Source of the DNA: an uncultured Pseudomonadota bacterium
GTDB lineage: Bacteria; Myxococcota_A; UBA796; SXON01
Assembly (NCBI GenBank): GCA_903875225.1
Contig: CAIQVJ010000118.1
Span: 62,001-126,000, forward strand
Direction: 5' to 3'
Length of the DNA stretch: 64,000 nt
This document shows, in pieces, positions 42,201-50,207 of the stretch. The notes under the pieces are model-generated. The model saw nothing but the letters and a program-made list of their open reading frames with translations. It ran no database searches and was not told the origin of the DNA. The position numbers and the translations under genes are program-made. Position 1 is the first letter of the stretch; each line of letters starts with the position of its first letter.

Positions 42201-44387
42201 TCAACCTGGGGCGGGTGCGCACGCGGCGTTGGCGCCGAGCCAGTTCTCGGCGCACAGCGCGGCGGCGACTGCCCGCGAGACATGCAGGTGTCCCGACCGG
42301 GTGAGGTGGCATCCGTCGAGGAAGTCATCCGGCCACTTCAGCACCTCGTTGGCGTTCAGGAAGCCGACGTCGGGATCGGTCGCGAGGTCGGCCATCATCG
42401 CGGCGTAGGGCCAGGCGGCCTTCGGGGGGGGGTTGACGCCCTCCGCCACCAGCAGCACCCGCCCGTGGTGGGCCTTCATCCCCGCGATGATGGCAGCGAG
42501 GTTCTCCGCTGCGTCCGCCACCGGGACCGCGATGTGCTCGGGCGCCTGGTCGGATCCCCCGACCGCTGCCACAGGCAGATCGTCGGGCGCCAGAACGGCG
42601 CGGGCAAGCTGCACCAGCCGCAGTTGGGCGATCGCCCCGAGGGGGTCCCCACCGGCCCCGCGCTGCTTCCAGTACCGGTAGAGCTCGCTGTAGGGCCGTG
42701 TGGACTTCGTGAACGAGTCGTTGTTCCCCTGGTAGATGACCGCGATGTCCGCATCCACGAGATCCCCGCGCGTCTCCATGTAGCGCCGGATGTGGAGCGA
42801 GGTCCAGCCGCCCACCCCCTGGTTCACGACCTGGACCCCGGGCCCGAGGAGCGCGCCCAGATCGTGCGGCCAGAACTCGGAGAGGTCGTCGTTCTGCCAG
42901 GCGCCGCCCGTGCTGCTCGAGCCGAGCGCCACGATGCGGATCGGCGCTGAGCGTGGTGCGGGCTCCACCGGGTAACCGCCGATCGGGTATTTGCTGAACT
43001 TGCGGCGGACCTCGACCATGTCGAACGCGTCCAACGCCATCTGGTCGTTGGCGCCGGCGTTCGCGCGCACGCCCGCCAGGCGTCGGCCTGTCTCCGTGGC
43101 GCCGAGGCCCCCCTCCGCACACAGCACCCCGAGGGTGAAGAGCCCCAGGCTCACGCCGTTCACCCAGGGGACCCGGGATGCCCGCGCGTTCACCCAGACC
43201 AGCGTGCCCATCGTGAGGCCCATCGTGGAGGCGTAGAGCACCGCGGCGCCCGGCGGAGGGCCCAGGGCCAGCGCCACGATGCCGAACGCCGTGGCGGAGA
43301 CCAGCGCGCCCAGCACCCCCCGCAGGGGCGATGCGCGGGGGGCGAGGAGCACGAAGCCCTGGGTGAGGAGCAGGGCGGCCGCTGCGCCGCCGGCGCCCGC
43401 GAGGAGCATGGTGAGCACGGAGGGGCCGAACCCCAGGCCGATCAGGAGGCCGAGGCCGGCCCCCACCGCACCGAGGTGGGGTCGCCGTGGCTCGAAGCCG
43501 GACTCGCGGACGAAGCGCGCCTGACCGACGATCAGCGTGATCCCGCAACACGCGAGGAGCGGGGCCCCCAGGGGCCAGCGGAGCGGCTGGTCGGTGACGA
43601 CGCGGAGCTGTTGGAGCGCGAGGTCGACGTCCAGGCAGGAGAGCGGGAGGACCGCGAGTGCCGGGGACGCGACCAGGGCCAGGATGGCTGGGGAGATCCA
43701 GCGGCTCAACCGCGATGCGAGCGCCCTCATCCCGAGCGCACCGAGGAGACCGGCGCCCAGGATGGCCACCATGGCCACTGCCGCGCTGGGGCTCCGGACC
43801 GGTCCGGCTCCGTCGATCTCGAGCAGCGGGAGCAGCACCCGCCGCATGCCGGCCTGCACCGAGAGCGTCTGGACGGCGCCGAGCGGGGTCAGGCACGAGC
43901 GGGTCTGGGTGCTCCCGACGACCTGGACCTCGAGGTCGACCGTGCTGGCGTCGCGACGGCGGAGCGTCACGTGGGCAGCCTCGCCGGTGAACGTCAACGG
44001 GTCCACGTTCCGGCATCCGCCAGCGGACGCGTCCAGTACGGCCGAGCCCGGGCCGACGTCGACGAACGCGGTGTGACCGGAGGCGTCGGCGAGGCTCAGG
44101 CGCAGCGAGCCGGCGGCGGGGAGCAGGGCGTCCACCGTGAGCCCCTCGCCCGGCGGGCCGACCCACTCGAGCCGCTGTTGCCACGCCAGGGGCCAGCCGT
44201 CGCCGGGTAGCGCCGCCGGGCCGGCAGCCGCTTCAATCCGGATGGGAACGGCGGGATCGACCCGGCGCCAGCCCGCGGGGCCGGCCTCGAGCCAGCCCCG
44301 GAGGAGGAGCACCGCCAGTCCGGCCCCGATGCTCCCGCCCGCGGCGCTCGTGGCCAGGGCAGTGAAGGCGAATTTCCGGACCGACAT
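42201..44387 (-). CDS. Polytopic membrane protein fused to SGNH hydrolase domain (module 2)
   Basis: A 728-residue fusion. Residues 1-35 hold a first helix; 35-190 form an outward beta-rich domain (LRLSLADASGHTAFVDVGPGSAVLD). Residues about 200-460 contain seven to nine helices. The C-terminal 250 residues are an SGNH domain: RIVALGSSSTGGAWQ (Ser near 490), NQGVGGWTS, VIYQGNNDSF and DGCHLTRSGH. This resembles acyltransferase-3/SGNH fusions of O-antigen acylases in layout, but the membrane part lacks their known motifs. It may transfer an acyl group across the membrane onto a surface glycan (inference). ATG 44387, with a TACCCT box six bases before it. Confidence 0.75.
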   Translation of the reverse strand: MSVRKFAFTALATSAAGGSIGAGLAVLLLRGWLEAGPAGWRRVDPAVPIRIEAAAGPAALPGDGWPLAWQQRLEWVGPPGEGLTVDALLPAAGSLRLSLADASGHTAFVDVGPGSAVLDASAGGCRNVDPLTFTGEAAHVTLRRRDASTVDLEVQVVGSTQTRSCLTPLGAVQTLSVQAGMRRVLLPLLEIDGAGPVRSPSAAVAMVAILGAGLLGALGMRALASRLSRWISPAILALVASPALAVLPLSCLDVDLALQQLRVVTDQPLRWPLGAPLLACCGITLIVGQARFVRESGFEPRRPHLGAVGAGLGLLIGLGFGPSVLTMLLAGAGGAAAALLLTQGFVLLAPRASPLRGVLGALVSATAFGIVALALGPPPGAAVLYASTMGLTMGTLVWVNARASRVPWVNGVSLGLFTLGVLCAEGGLGATETGRRLAGVRANAGANDQMALDAFDMVEVRRKFSKYPIGGYPVEPAPRSAPIRIVALGSSSTGGAWQNDDLSEFWPHDLGALLGPGVQVVNQGVGGWTSLHIRRYMETRGDLVDADIAVIYQGNNDSFTKSTRPYSELYRYWKQRGAGGDPLGAIAQLRLVQLARAVLAPDDLPVAAVGGSDQAPEHIAVPVADAAENLAAIIAGMKAHHGRVLLVAEGVNPPPKAAWPYAAMMADLATDPDVGFLNANEVLKWPDDFLDGCHLTRSGHLHVSRAVAAALCAENWLGANAACAPAPG

Positions 44388-44393
44388 CCAGTC

Positions 44394-44399
44394 AGGGTA
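44394..44399 (-). promoter_or_regulatory. -10 box (TACCCT) for the module 2 operon
   Basis: TACCCT followed by six bases and the ATG at 44387. No clear -35 hexamer. It would give a leaderless mRNA for the operon down to the sulfatase-like gene. Confidence 0.4.
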
Positions 44400-44519
44400 T
44401 CACCGGGTCGGTCAGACGGACGAGGGCCGAGGAGGGCTTCGGCGCCCGCGTTACGCTCGGCCGGTGACTCCGAGTCGAATCGCACATCGTGTCGCCGCGC
44501 GGCGACGCGGGCACGCAGC

Positions 44520-46130
44520 ATGAGGCGGAGAGACGTCGCGGAGCTGCTGGCCCTCGCGGTGGTGTGCATGGTGGCGGTGGGACCGGGCTCGGTCCTGCCG
44601 GGCGCGCCGGCGCTGGGGCGGCCCACCCGGGACCTGTACGACCACCTCGCGCTGCTCGACGCGTGGTTCACGCACACCGGCGACTGGTCGTACCCCGAGG
44701 GTGGCTCCCTCATGCCGCCGGACCTGTTCGGGATGGTGATCGCCGCGCCGGCGCTCGCCCATGGGATGGGTCGGGTGGCGGCCTACAACCTCTCGTTGAT
44801 CGTGCGGCTGTGGCTCGCGTGCGTGGCGGGCTGGCTCCTGGGGCGGCGGTCCGGCAGCGGGCTCGTCGCGGGGGTCGCGTTCGGCCTCTCCCCGTTCCTG
44901 TACGGCGAGGTGTACACGGGTGAAGCCGAGACGCTCTCCGCGTGGCCGCTCGCCCTGATGGCGGCGCTCCTCGAGAGCAGCAGCGCCTGGGCCTGGGCAG
45001 GCGCCGGCGTGGTGGCTGCCGTCGGCGCGGTCGGCAGCTGGTACTATGGCGTGTTCCTGTCGTTCTACATCGCGATCTGGACGATCGTGCGCCTGCGGGC
45101 CGGTGATCGCCGGGCGATCTACGCCGGGCTGGTCTTCGTGGCGCTGGTCGCGGCGCCTGCGATGTTCTACAGCCAGATCCTGGCTGCTCCGGACCAGCTC
45201 TTTCGCGGACCGGACATGGCGGACTACCTGCAGAACCAGCCGCGAGCGCTCGCCGGCATGGTCTCGGATCCCGCCGGGTGGTTCGGCGGCATGCGACCGG
45301 GCGCCACGCACGAGGACCGCCTCGGCCTGGTCATCGTGGGAATGGCGCTGCTCGGCCTCCTCGACCGCGACTGGAAGGGCCGGGGGTGGTGGGCCGCCGT
45401 GGTGTTCGGGGGCCTCGCGCTCGCCATCGGTCCGGTGCTCTACGTGGGCGGTTCGGAGGTGACCTCGTACACGCCGTACCACCTGCTCGCGCAGTTGCCG
45501 CTGTTCGGGCTGATGCGCCTGCCCCATCGCTGGCTCCTGGTGGTGTCCCTGGGCCTCGCCGTCCTGGCGGCGCGGGGCGCGCGCGAGGTGCCGCTGGTCG
45601 CGGCGGGCCTCATCGTTGCCGAGACGCTACTGTTCGGCGTGCCGTGCACCACGGCGATCGCGCCCGCGCCTGTCACCGATCTGGCGGGGCCGGTGCTGGA
45701 CCTGCCCCCGAGGACGCTGGGCGCGGACGATGCGCGGGGGCACTACCTCCTGTGGCAGCGCACCCACCTGCGACCGGTGCCCTATTCCCTGTCGATGAGC
45801 GCGTGGAGCGCCACGCTGGCGACCGAGCCGCTGATGATCGACATGGCCGCTCTGGACTCCGAGGATCGCCTGGCGCAGAGCCCGGTGGAGGCGGAGCAGT
45901 TCCGCCAACGTGCGTTCGCGCTGGCTGTCGCGGCGGAGAAGGCGAACCCGCTCGTGGCCAAACCCGTGAGCGGCGCGCGGGACCGGCTGACCGAGCTCGG
46001 GTTCACCGATGTGCTCCTGCACCTGGACCTCCTGGCCGAGGGGGATCGGGAGTCCGCCCTGGCTGTGGGCATCCGGGCGCTCGGGGAGCCGGACCAGAAG
46101 ACCGACGAGTGGGTGCGGTGGAAGCTCTGA
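44520..46130 (+). CDS. GT-C-like polytopic membrane protein (module 3, first copy)
   Basis: A 536-residue membrane protein with about ten helices. The first outward loop (RPTRDLYDHLALLDAWFTHTGDWSYPEGGSLMPPDLFG) has the Asp and P-x-GG elements seen in its paralogues. A later loop holds YLQNQPRALAGMVSDPAGWFGGMRPGATHEDRLG. The C-terminal domain ends with a helix-strand pattern (LGFTDVLLHLDLLAEGDRESALAVGIRALGEP) comparable to the 559-residue protein. The last 13 bases overlap the start of the next gene, so both copies are co-translated. Role as glycosyltransferase is inference from fold type. Confidence 0.7.
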   Translation: MRRRDVAELLALAVVCMVAVGPGSVLPGAPALGRPTRDLYDHLALLDAWFTHTGDWSYPEGGSLMPPDLFGMVIAAPALAHGMGRVAAYNLSLIVRLWLACVAGWLLGRRSGSGLVAGVAFGLSPFLYGEVYTGEAETLSAWPLALMAALLESSSAWAWAGAGVVAAVGAVGSWYYGVFLSFYIAIWTIVRLRAGDRRAIYAGLVFVALVAAPAMFYSQILAAPDQLFRGPDMADYLQNQPRALAGMVSDPAGWFGGMRPGATHEDRLGLVIVGMALLGLLDRDWKGRGWWAAVVFGGLALAIGPVLYVGGSEVTSYTPYHLLAQLPLFGLMRLPHRWLLVVSLGLAVLAARGAREVPLVAAGLIVAETLLFGVPCTTAIAPAPVTDLAGPVLDLPPRTLGADDARGHYLLWQRTHLRPVPYSLSMSAWSATLATEPLMIDMAALDSEDRLAQSPVEAEQFRQRAFALAVAAEKANPLVAKPVSGARDRLTELGFTDVLLHLDLLAEGDRESALAVGIRALGEPDQKTDEWVRWKL

Positions 46131-47941
46131 GCCCGCCCACCGCGCGCCCGGCCTCCAGGGGGCGCCTGTTCGCGCTCCAGGTCGCGTTCGCCTTGGCGCT
46201 GGCGCTGGCGCTCACGTGGCCGATGGCGCTCCATCCGATCGCATCGGTCGTGGGGATCGCCCACGCCACGGTCCTCTGCCACCTGTGGGTGCTCTGGTGG
46301 GCGAAGGAGCACCTCGCCGACGTGTACTCGCCGCTGTTGTTCTTCCCCAACGGCGGGGACGTGATCGAGCTCTACGGGTCCGACCTGTTGAGCCCGCTGC
46401 TGCTGCGCTGGATCCCGGCCCCGGTGAGCCTCCTGTACAACGGGTGGGTCGTGCTGCTGCTCGTCACGGGGGGTGTAGGCGCCGCACGGCTCGCGGAGCG
46501 GGCCGGCGCGACCGCCGCGGCTTCCTTCATCGCGCTCGCGGTGTACGAGGCCGCCCCGTTCCTGCAACACGAACTGCTCAACGGGACCTCGGAGCTCCTG
46601 GCTGCCGGCTTCCTCTCCTGGTTCGCGATCGCGCTCCTGGACCTGTTGGATCAGCCGACGATCGGGGCGGGGGTCCGCGCGGCGCTCTGGGGCCTGGCCG
46701 CGGCGTTCTGCAGCGTGTACAACCTGTTCTTCCTCGCGGTGATCGCCTCGGTGATCCTGCTGCACCGGCTCGCGACGACGGTCGATCCGCTGCTCACCGC
46801 ACCGCGGGTGCGCGGGCTCCTGGCTGCAGCGCTGGTGGCCGGAGCGGGGCTCGGCGCGCTCGGAGCGGCGCACCTCGGGCACGGGGCCGAGCACACCCTC
46901 GCCGCCCGGGAGATGGCGCTCGAGCAGGAGCCTCCGCTGCCGGACTCCTACGCGGACCTCGCGGACTGGCTCAACCCGCTGCCGGCCGAGATTCCGGCCT
47001 ATACGCCCATGGCCCACGGGGAGCTCTTCACGTACTGGACCACGGCGACCATCCACCTCGGGTTCGTCGCGGTGGGTCTGGCGGCCTTCGGCGCGCTGCG
47101 CAGGCGGGCCCCGGGGGCACCGACCCTGGCCCCCTGGATCCTCCTGGTGCTCGTGGGGGTGCTGATCGCCGGTGGTCCCACCCTGCGGATCGGGGGGCAC
47201 GTCGTCGACGTGGCCGGCGCCACGATCTCGCTGCCCGCCCGCACGCTGAACGCGATGCTGCCCGGCTTCTCGATCACCGCGCCACACTGCTACCGCTATG
47301 CGAGTGTCGTCGTACTCGGGGTCGCCGTGCTCGCCGCGCAGGCGGTGCGGGGCCGGCTGGCCGCAGCCGCGTTCTCGCTGCTCGTCGCCTCCGAGCTGCT
47401 CTTCGTCTCGCCTGTGCCCTGGCCCGCGGAGCTCGTCACCCTCCCGACCTCCCCCGTGCTGGTCACCCTGGGCGACATGCCCGAGGGCGCCGTGCTCACC
47501 GCCCCCACCGAGGCCGATGACCTCTACGCGTTGGGGCGCGCGATGTTCGCGCAGACCGTGCACCAGAAGCCGATGCAGGACGGCGGAATCCACGCCCGCG
47601 CCGGGGACGTGAGCACCGCCCTGTTCGGCGACAACCCGCTGATCGCTGCGCTGGGGGCTCGCGGGGTGCGGGAGCTCCCGGGGCCCGTGCCGAGCAGACG
47701 CTGGCTCGGCGACCTGTACGACAAGGGCTTTCGCTACCTGCTGGTGGACACCGCGGCGGCGGATGTGCTCGCCTGGGCGCAGCTCTCCGTCGGGCAGAGC
47801 GCGCTGCGCGACGATCTCTGGGCGCTCTGGTTGTTGCCAGCGCCGAAGGCCCCGTCTGCCGACACCCCGTCTACCGACCCCCCATCCACCGATGCCGTGC
47901 CGAGCGCGGCGTCGGTCCCCGCAACCCAGGAGAGCCGATGA
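46118..47941 (+). CDS. GT-C-like polytopic membrane protein (module 3, second copy)
   Basis: A 607-residue membrane protein starting at a GTG (46118) that overlaps the preceding gene. About ten helices; the first outward loop reads HATVLCHLWVLWWAKEHLADVYSPLLFFPNGGDVIELYGSDLLSP, with the same P-x-GG-x(4-7)-D element as its neighbours. A further conserved region is VYEAAPFLQHELLNGTSELLAAGFLSW. The soluble C-terminal part (about 450-580) ends in a Pro/Ser/Thr-rich tail (PSADTPSTDPPSTDAVPS). Its TGA overlaps the ATG of the anchor-X-like gene. The two adjacent GT-C-like genes look like an old tandem duplication. Confidence 0.7.
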   Translation: MEALSPPTARPASRGRLFALQVAFALALALALTWPMALHPIASVVGIAHATVLCHLWVLWWAKEHLADVYSPLLFFPNGGDVIELYGSDLLSPLLLRWIPAPVSLLYNGWVVLLLVTGGVGAARLAERAGATAAASFIALAVYEAAPFLQHELLNGTSELLAAGFLSWFAIALLDLLDQPTIGAGVRAALWGLAAAFCSVYNLFFLAVIASVILLHRLATTVDPLLTAPRVRGLLAAALVAGAGLGALGAAHLGHGAEHTLAAREMALEQEPPLPDSYADLADWLNPLPAEIPAYTPMAHGELFTYWTTATIHLGFVAVGLAAFGALRRRAPGAPTLAPWILLVLVGVLIAGGPTLRIGGHVVDVAGATISLPARTLNAMLPGFSITAPHCYRYASVVVLGVAVLAAQAVRGRLAAAAFSLLVASELLFVSPVPWPAELVTLPTSPVLVTLGDMPEGAVLTAPTEADDLYALGRAMFAQTVHQKPMQDGGIHARAGDVSTALFGDNPLIAALGARGVRELPGPVPSRRWLGDLYDKGFRYLLVDTAAADVLAWAQLSVGQSALRDDLWALWLLPAPKAPSADTPSTDPPSTDAVPSAASVPATQESR

Positions 47942-49008
47942 TCGGTCCCCTCGTTCTCGCGCTGATCGCGCTGCACCCCCAAGCGCTCGCGGCGACCGGC
48001 CAGCTCACGATCCGGATCGCCATCGATGACCGGGTGGTTCACCGCCTCGTTGCACCTGTGCTGGAGACCACGGGCGGACCGGCCGCACTGTTCGCGGACA
48101 ACGGGGTCTACACCGGGGACATGGCCGGGGATCTGATCTACTTCGCCCAGGTGTCGATCCCTGCGCCGGCGGTGCCTGCCGATCACGTCACGGTGCACAT
48201 CCGCGACAACTCGGTGGACTTCGGGGAGTTCGACGTGCCACTCAAGCCCGACGGTCGGGGCGATCTGGCGCTCAAGACGCGCACGGGTCAGCCGGCGATC
48301 GTCGTGGATTCCGCGGCGCCGCCCATGCCCGCCAGCACCAGCGTCTCCGCCACTCCCGTTGCCGCGATCGAGGGCGCGGGCCCGACCGCGGCAGACAAGA
48401 TCATCCTGAACATGCAGGTGGACGATCGCACCGCCAACCGCTTGCACACCGCCCACCTGCTCGTCGACCAGGCGGGGGCGGTCGCTGCGCCGCTCCGGGA
48501 CGACGGGGTCGCCCCGGATGAACAGGCGAACGACGGCATCTACGTCTGCCAGCTCACGGTCTCGCGCACGCAGACCGTGGTGGTGAACGTGTTCGACGAG
48601 CCGGACGGGGTGATCGGCACCCAGAGCATCTTCCTGCCGTCGTCGAGCGAGGCCACGGTGCACCTGCAGACGCTCAGCGTGGCGCCGGGCATCGCGCTGG
48701 CGAAGGAGCCCGAGGGGGGCGGTGGCGCTTCTTCCCCGACGGGCGGGGGCGGGACCACCGAGACGGGGAGCGGTGGCGGCGACCGGGTCTCCCAGATCCT
48801 CTGGGTGTTCATCGCCCTGTTCGCGGTCGGGTTCACGTGGGCGCGCACCGTCGTGGGCCAACGCTGGGCCACGGAGGTCAAGCCCGTCCTCGCCCGACTG
48901 GAGCGCTGGCTGGACCTGCAGGAGGTCGCTGCCAGGCGGCGGCGGGTGGAATCCGGACACGGTGCCGGGCATTCGGAAGGTGGGCCCGAGGGCGGTGCTC
49001 CGCCGTAG
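47938..49008 (+). CDS. Membrane protein with two anchor-X-like domains (module 3)
   Basis: A 356-residue protein with a signal peptide (MIGPLVLALIALHPQALA). Two related beta domains follow, each with the Asp-rich loop: FADNGVYTGDMAGDLIYFA (52-70) and LRDDGVAPDEQANDGIYVC (187-204). A Gly-rich linker, one membrane helix (about 285-305, QILWVFIALFAVGFTWARTVV) and a short basic cytoplasmic tail (RWLDLQEVAARRRR) end the protein. Unlike the module 1 and 2 proteins there is no large cytoplasmic domain. Doubling of the beta domain is clear by inspection. ATGA overlap with the GT-C-like gene upstream. Confidence 0.72.
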   Translation: MIGPLVLALIALHPQALAATGQLTIRIAIDDRVVHRLVAPVLETTGGPAALFADNGVYTGDMAGDLIYFAQVSIPAPAVPADHVTVHIRDNSVDFGEFDVPLKPDGRGDLALKTRTGQPAIVVDSAAPPMPASTSVSATPVAAIEGAGPTAADKIILNMQVDDRTANRLHTAHLLVDQAGAVAAPLRDDGVAPDEQANDGIYVCQLTVSRTQTVVVNVFDEPDGVIGTQSIFLPSSSEATVHLQTLSVAPGIALAKEPEGGGGASSPTGGGGTTETGSGGGDRVSQILWVFIALFAVGFTWARTVVGQRWATEVKPVLARLERWLDLQEVAARRRRVESGHGAGHSEGGPEGGAPP

Positions 49009-49113
49009 GCTGCGGAACGTTCGCCGGCTAGTGCGCCGCTCCCCGATTCATGTGAAGGGTTTTCCGATGCTTCCCGACCGTTTCCGCACCCTCCCGCTGC
49101 AGGCTCCGCGCTC

Positions 49114-50181
49114 GTGACGCTCGACCCGCGCGTGCTGCCGCTGATCAACACCGGGATCGCGCTGCTCAACACGCTCCTGCTGGTGGGGCTCGTGCTCCGT
49201 GGCCAGCCCGTGTCCACGGGGCCCACCGCGGCGCCGGTCAGCATGGGCGGGGGCCTCGTCGCGAGCGAGTCGCCCCCGCCGGACGATCCCCACCAACCCG
49301 GCGGGCGCGCTGCGGAGGTCGTGGTCGACGCCCCGCCCGCGCCGACGTCGGCCCCGACCTTCCGCGGGGTGATCGACTCGGTGCTCACGCCGCTCAAGAC
49401 GGCTTCTGCAGACCTCGGCCTGCCGGTGACGCTCCCGACCGACGCCGGCGTGGATGCCTGCGTGAAGACCGAGGACCTCGCCACCCCAGCCTGTGTGGAG
49501 CTTCTCGCCGTCCTCAAGGCCGGGTACGAGAAGGCCAGGATGCCGTTCCCATCGCTCAACGGGCCCAAGGAGTCCGCCGAGCGGATGCCGGAGAACGGGC
49601 AGGGGCAGGGGCAGGATGGCGCGATGATCAAGGTCTACCTGGAGACCCTCCGGGCGCGGGTGGCGGAGGCCGCCAGATCGGCGGGCGACAACCCGGACTC
49701 ATTCCTCCCGTCCTCGGCCGCGATCACCGGCGCCGCGGGCAGCGGTAGCCTGAGCAGCCCGGAGGCGACGCTGGTGGTCGACCAGCTCCGCGAGGCACAC
49801 AGGAAGTACAACCTTCCCTTCTCAGAGCCCGCGACACCCGGTGCTCCCGGTGGTGGTCCCCCTGGTGGCTCCCCTGGTGGCTCCCCTGGCGGCGCCCCCG
49901 GTGGCCCGTCAGGGTCGCCCTCAGGGCTGCAGCCCGCGCACGTGGACGCGCAAGCACCTGAGAACTCCCGCTTGAAGGGGTACTTCGAGTTCATGAGCCA
50001 CCACGTCAAGCAGGCGGCTGTCCAGAGTGGGATGGACCCGACGGTCCTGCTCCCCACGGATGCCGAGTTCGCGGCGGCCACCGCAGGGAGCCCGGACTCC
50101 CCGGCTGTGGAGAAGGTCGCCGCGAAGCTCAAGGAGAGCTGCGGCACGCTGAACATCGACTTCTATCCGCTGCCCCAGTGA
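49114..50181 (+). CDS. Membrane-anchored protein with three internal repeats, unknown function
   Basis: A 355-residue protein starting at a GTG. One membrane helix at about 8-29 (LPLINTGIALLNTLLLVGLVL). A domain of about 62 residues occurs three times (86-147, 175-237, 290-352). Each copy has a helix, a segment like DPTVLLPTDAEF, a PxxxxVVxxL-type helix and an ending like YNLPF or LNIDFYPL. A PGG(S/A) linker lies between copies two and three. I recognise no family. It closes the plus-strand operon GT-C, GT-C, anchor-X. The short gap upstream (105 bases) shows no clear promoter. Confidence 0.62.
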   Translation: MTLDPRVLPLINTGIALLNTLLLVGLVLRGQPVSTGPTAAPVSMGGGLVASESPPPDDPHQPGGRAAEVVVDAPPAPTSAPTFRGVIDSVLTPLKTASADLGLPVTLPTDAGVDACVKTEDLATPACVELLAVLKAGYEKARMPFPSLNGPKESAERMPENGQGQGQDGAMIKVYLETLRARVAEAARSAGDNPDSFLPSSAAITGAAGSGSLSSPEATLVVDQLREAHRKYNLPFSEPATPGAPGGGPPGGSPGGSPGGAPGGPSGSPSGLQPAHVDAQAPENSRLKGYFEFMSHHVKQAAVQSGMDPTVLLPTDAEFAAATAGSPDSPAVEKVAAKLKESCGTLNIDFYPLPQ

Positions 50182-50192
50182 TGTGAACGACC

Positions 50193-50206
50193 CCGGGCGC
50201 GCCCGG
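50193..50206. terminator. Palindrome between convergent module 3 genes
   Basis: CCGGGCGCGCCCGG, a perfect 14-base palindrome able to form a hairpin, sits in the 26 bases between the stops at 50181 (+) and 50208 (-). No T tract. Confidence 0.4.
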
Positions 50207-50207
50207 C

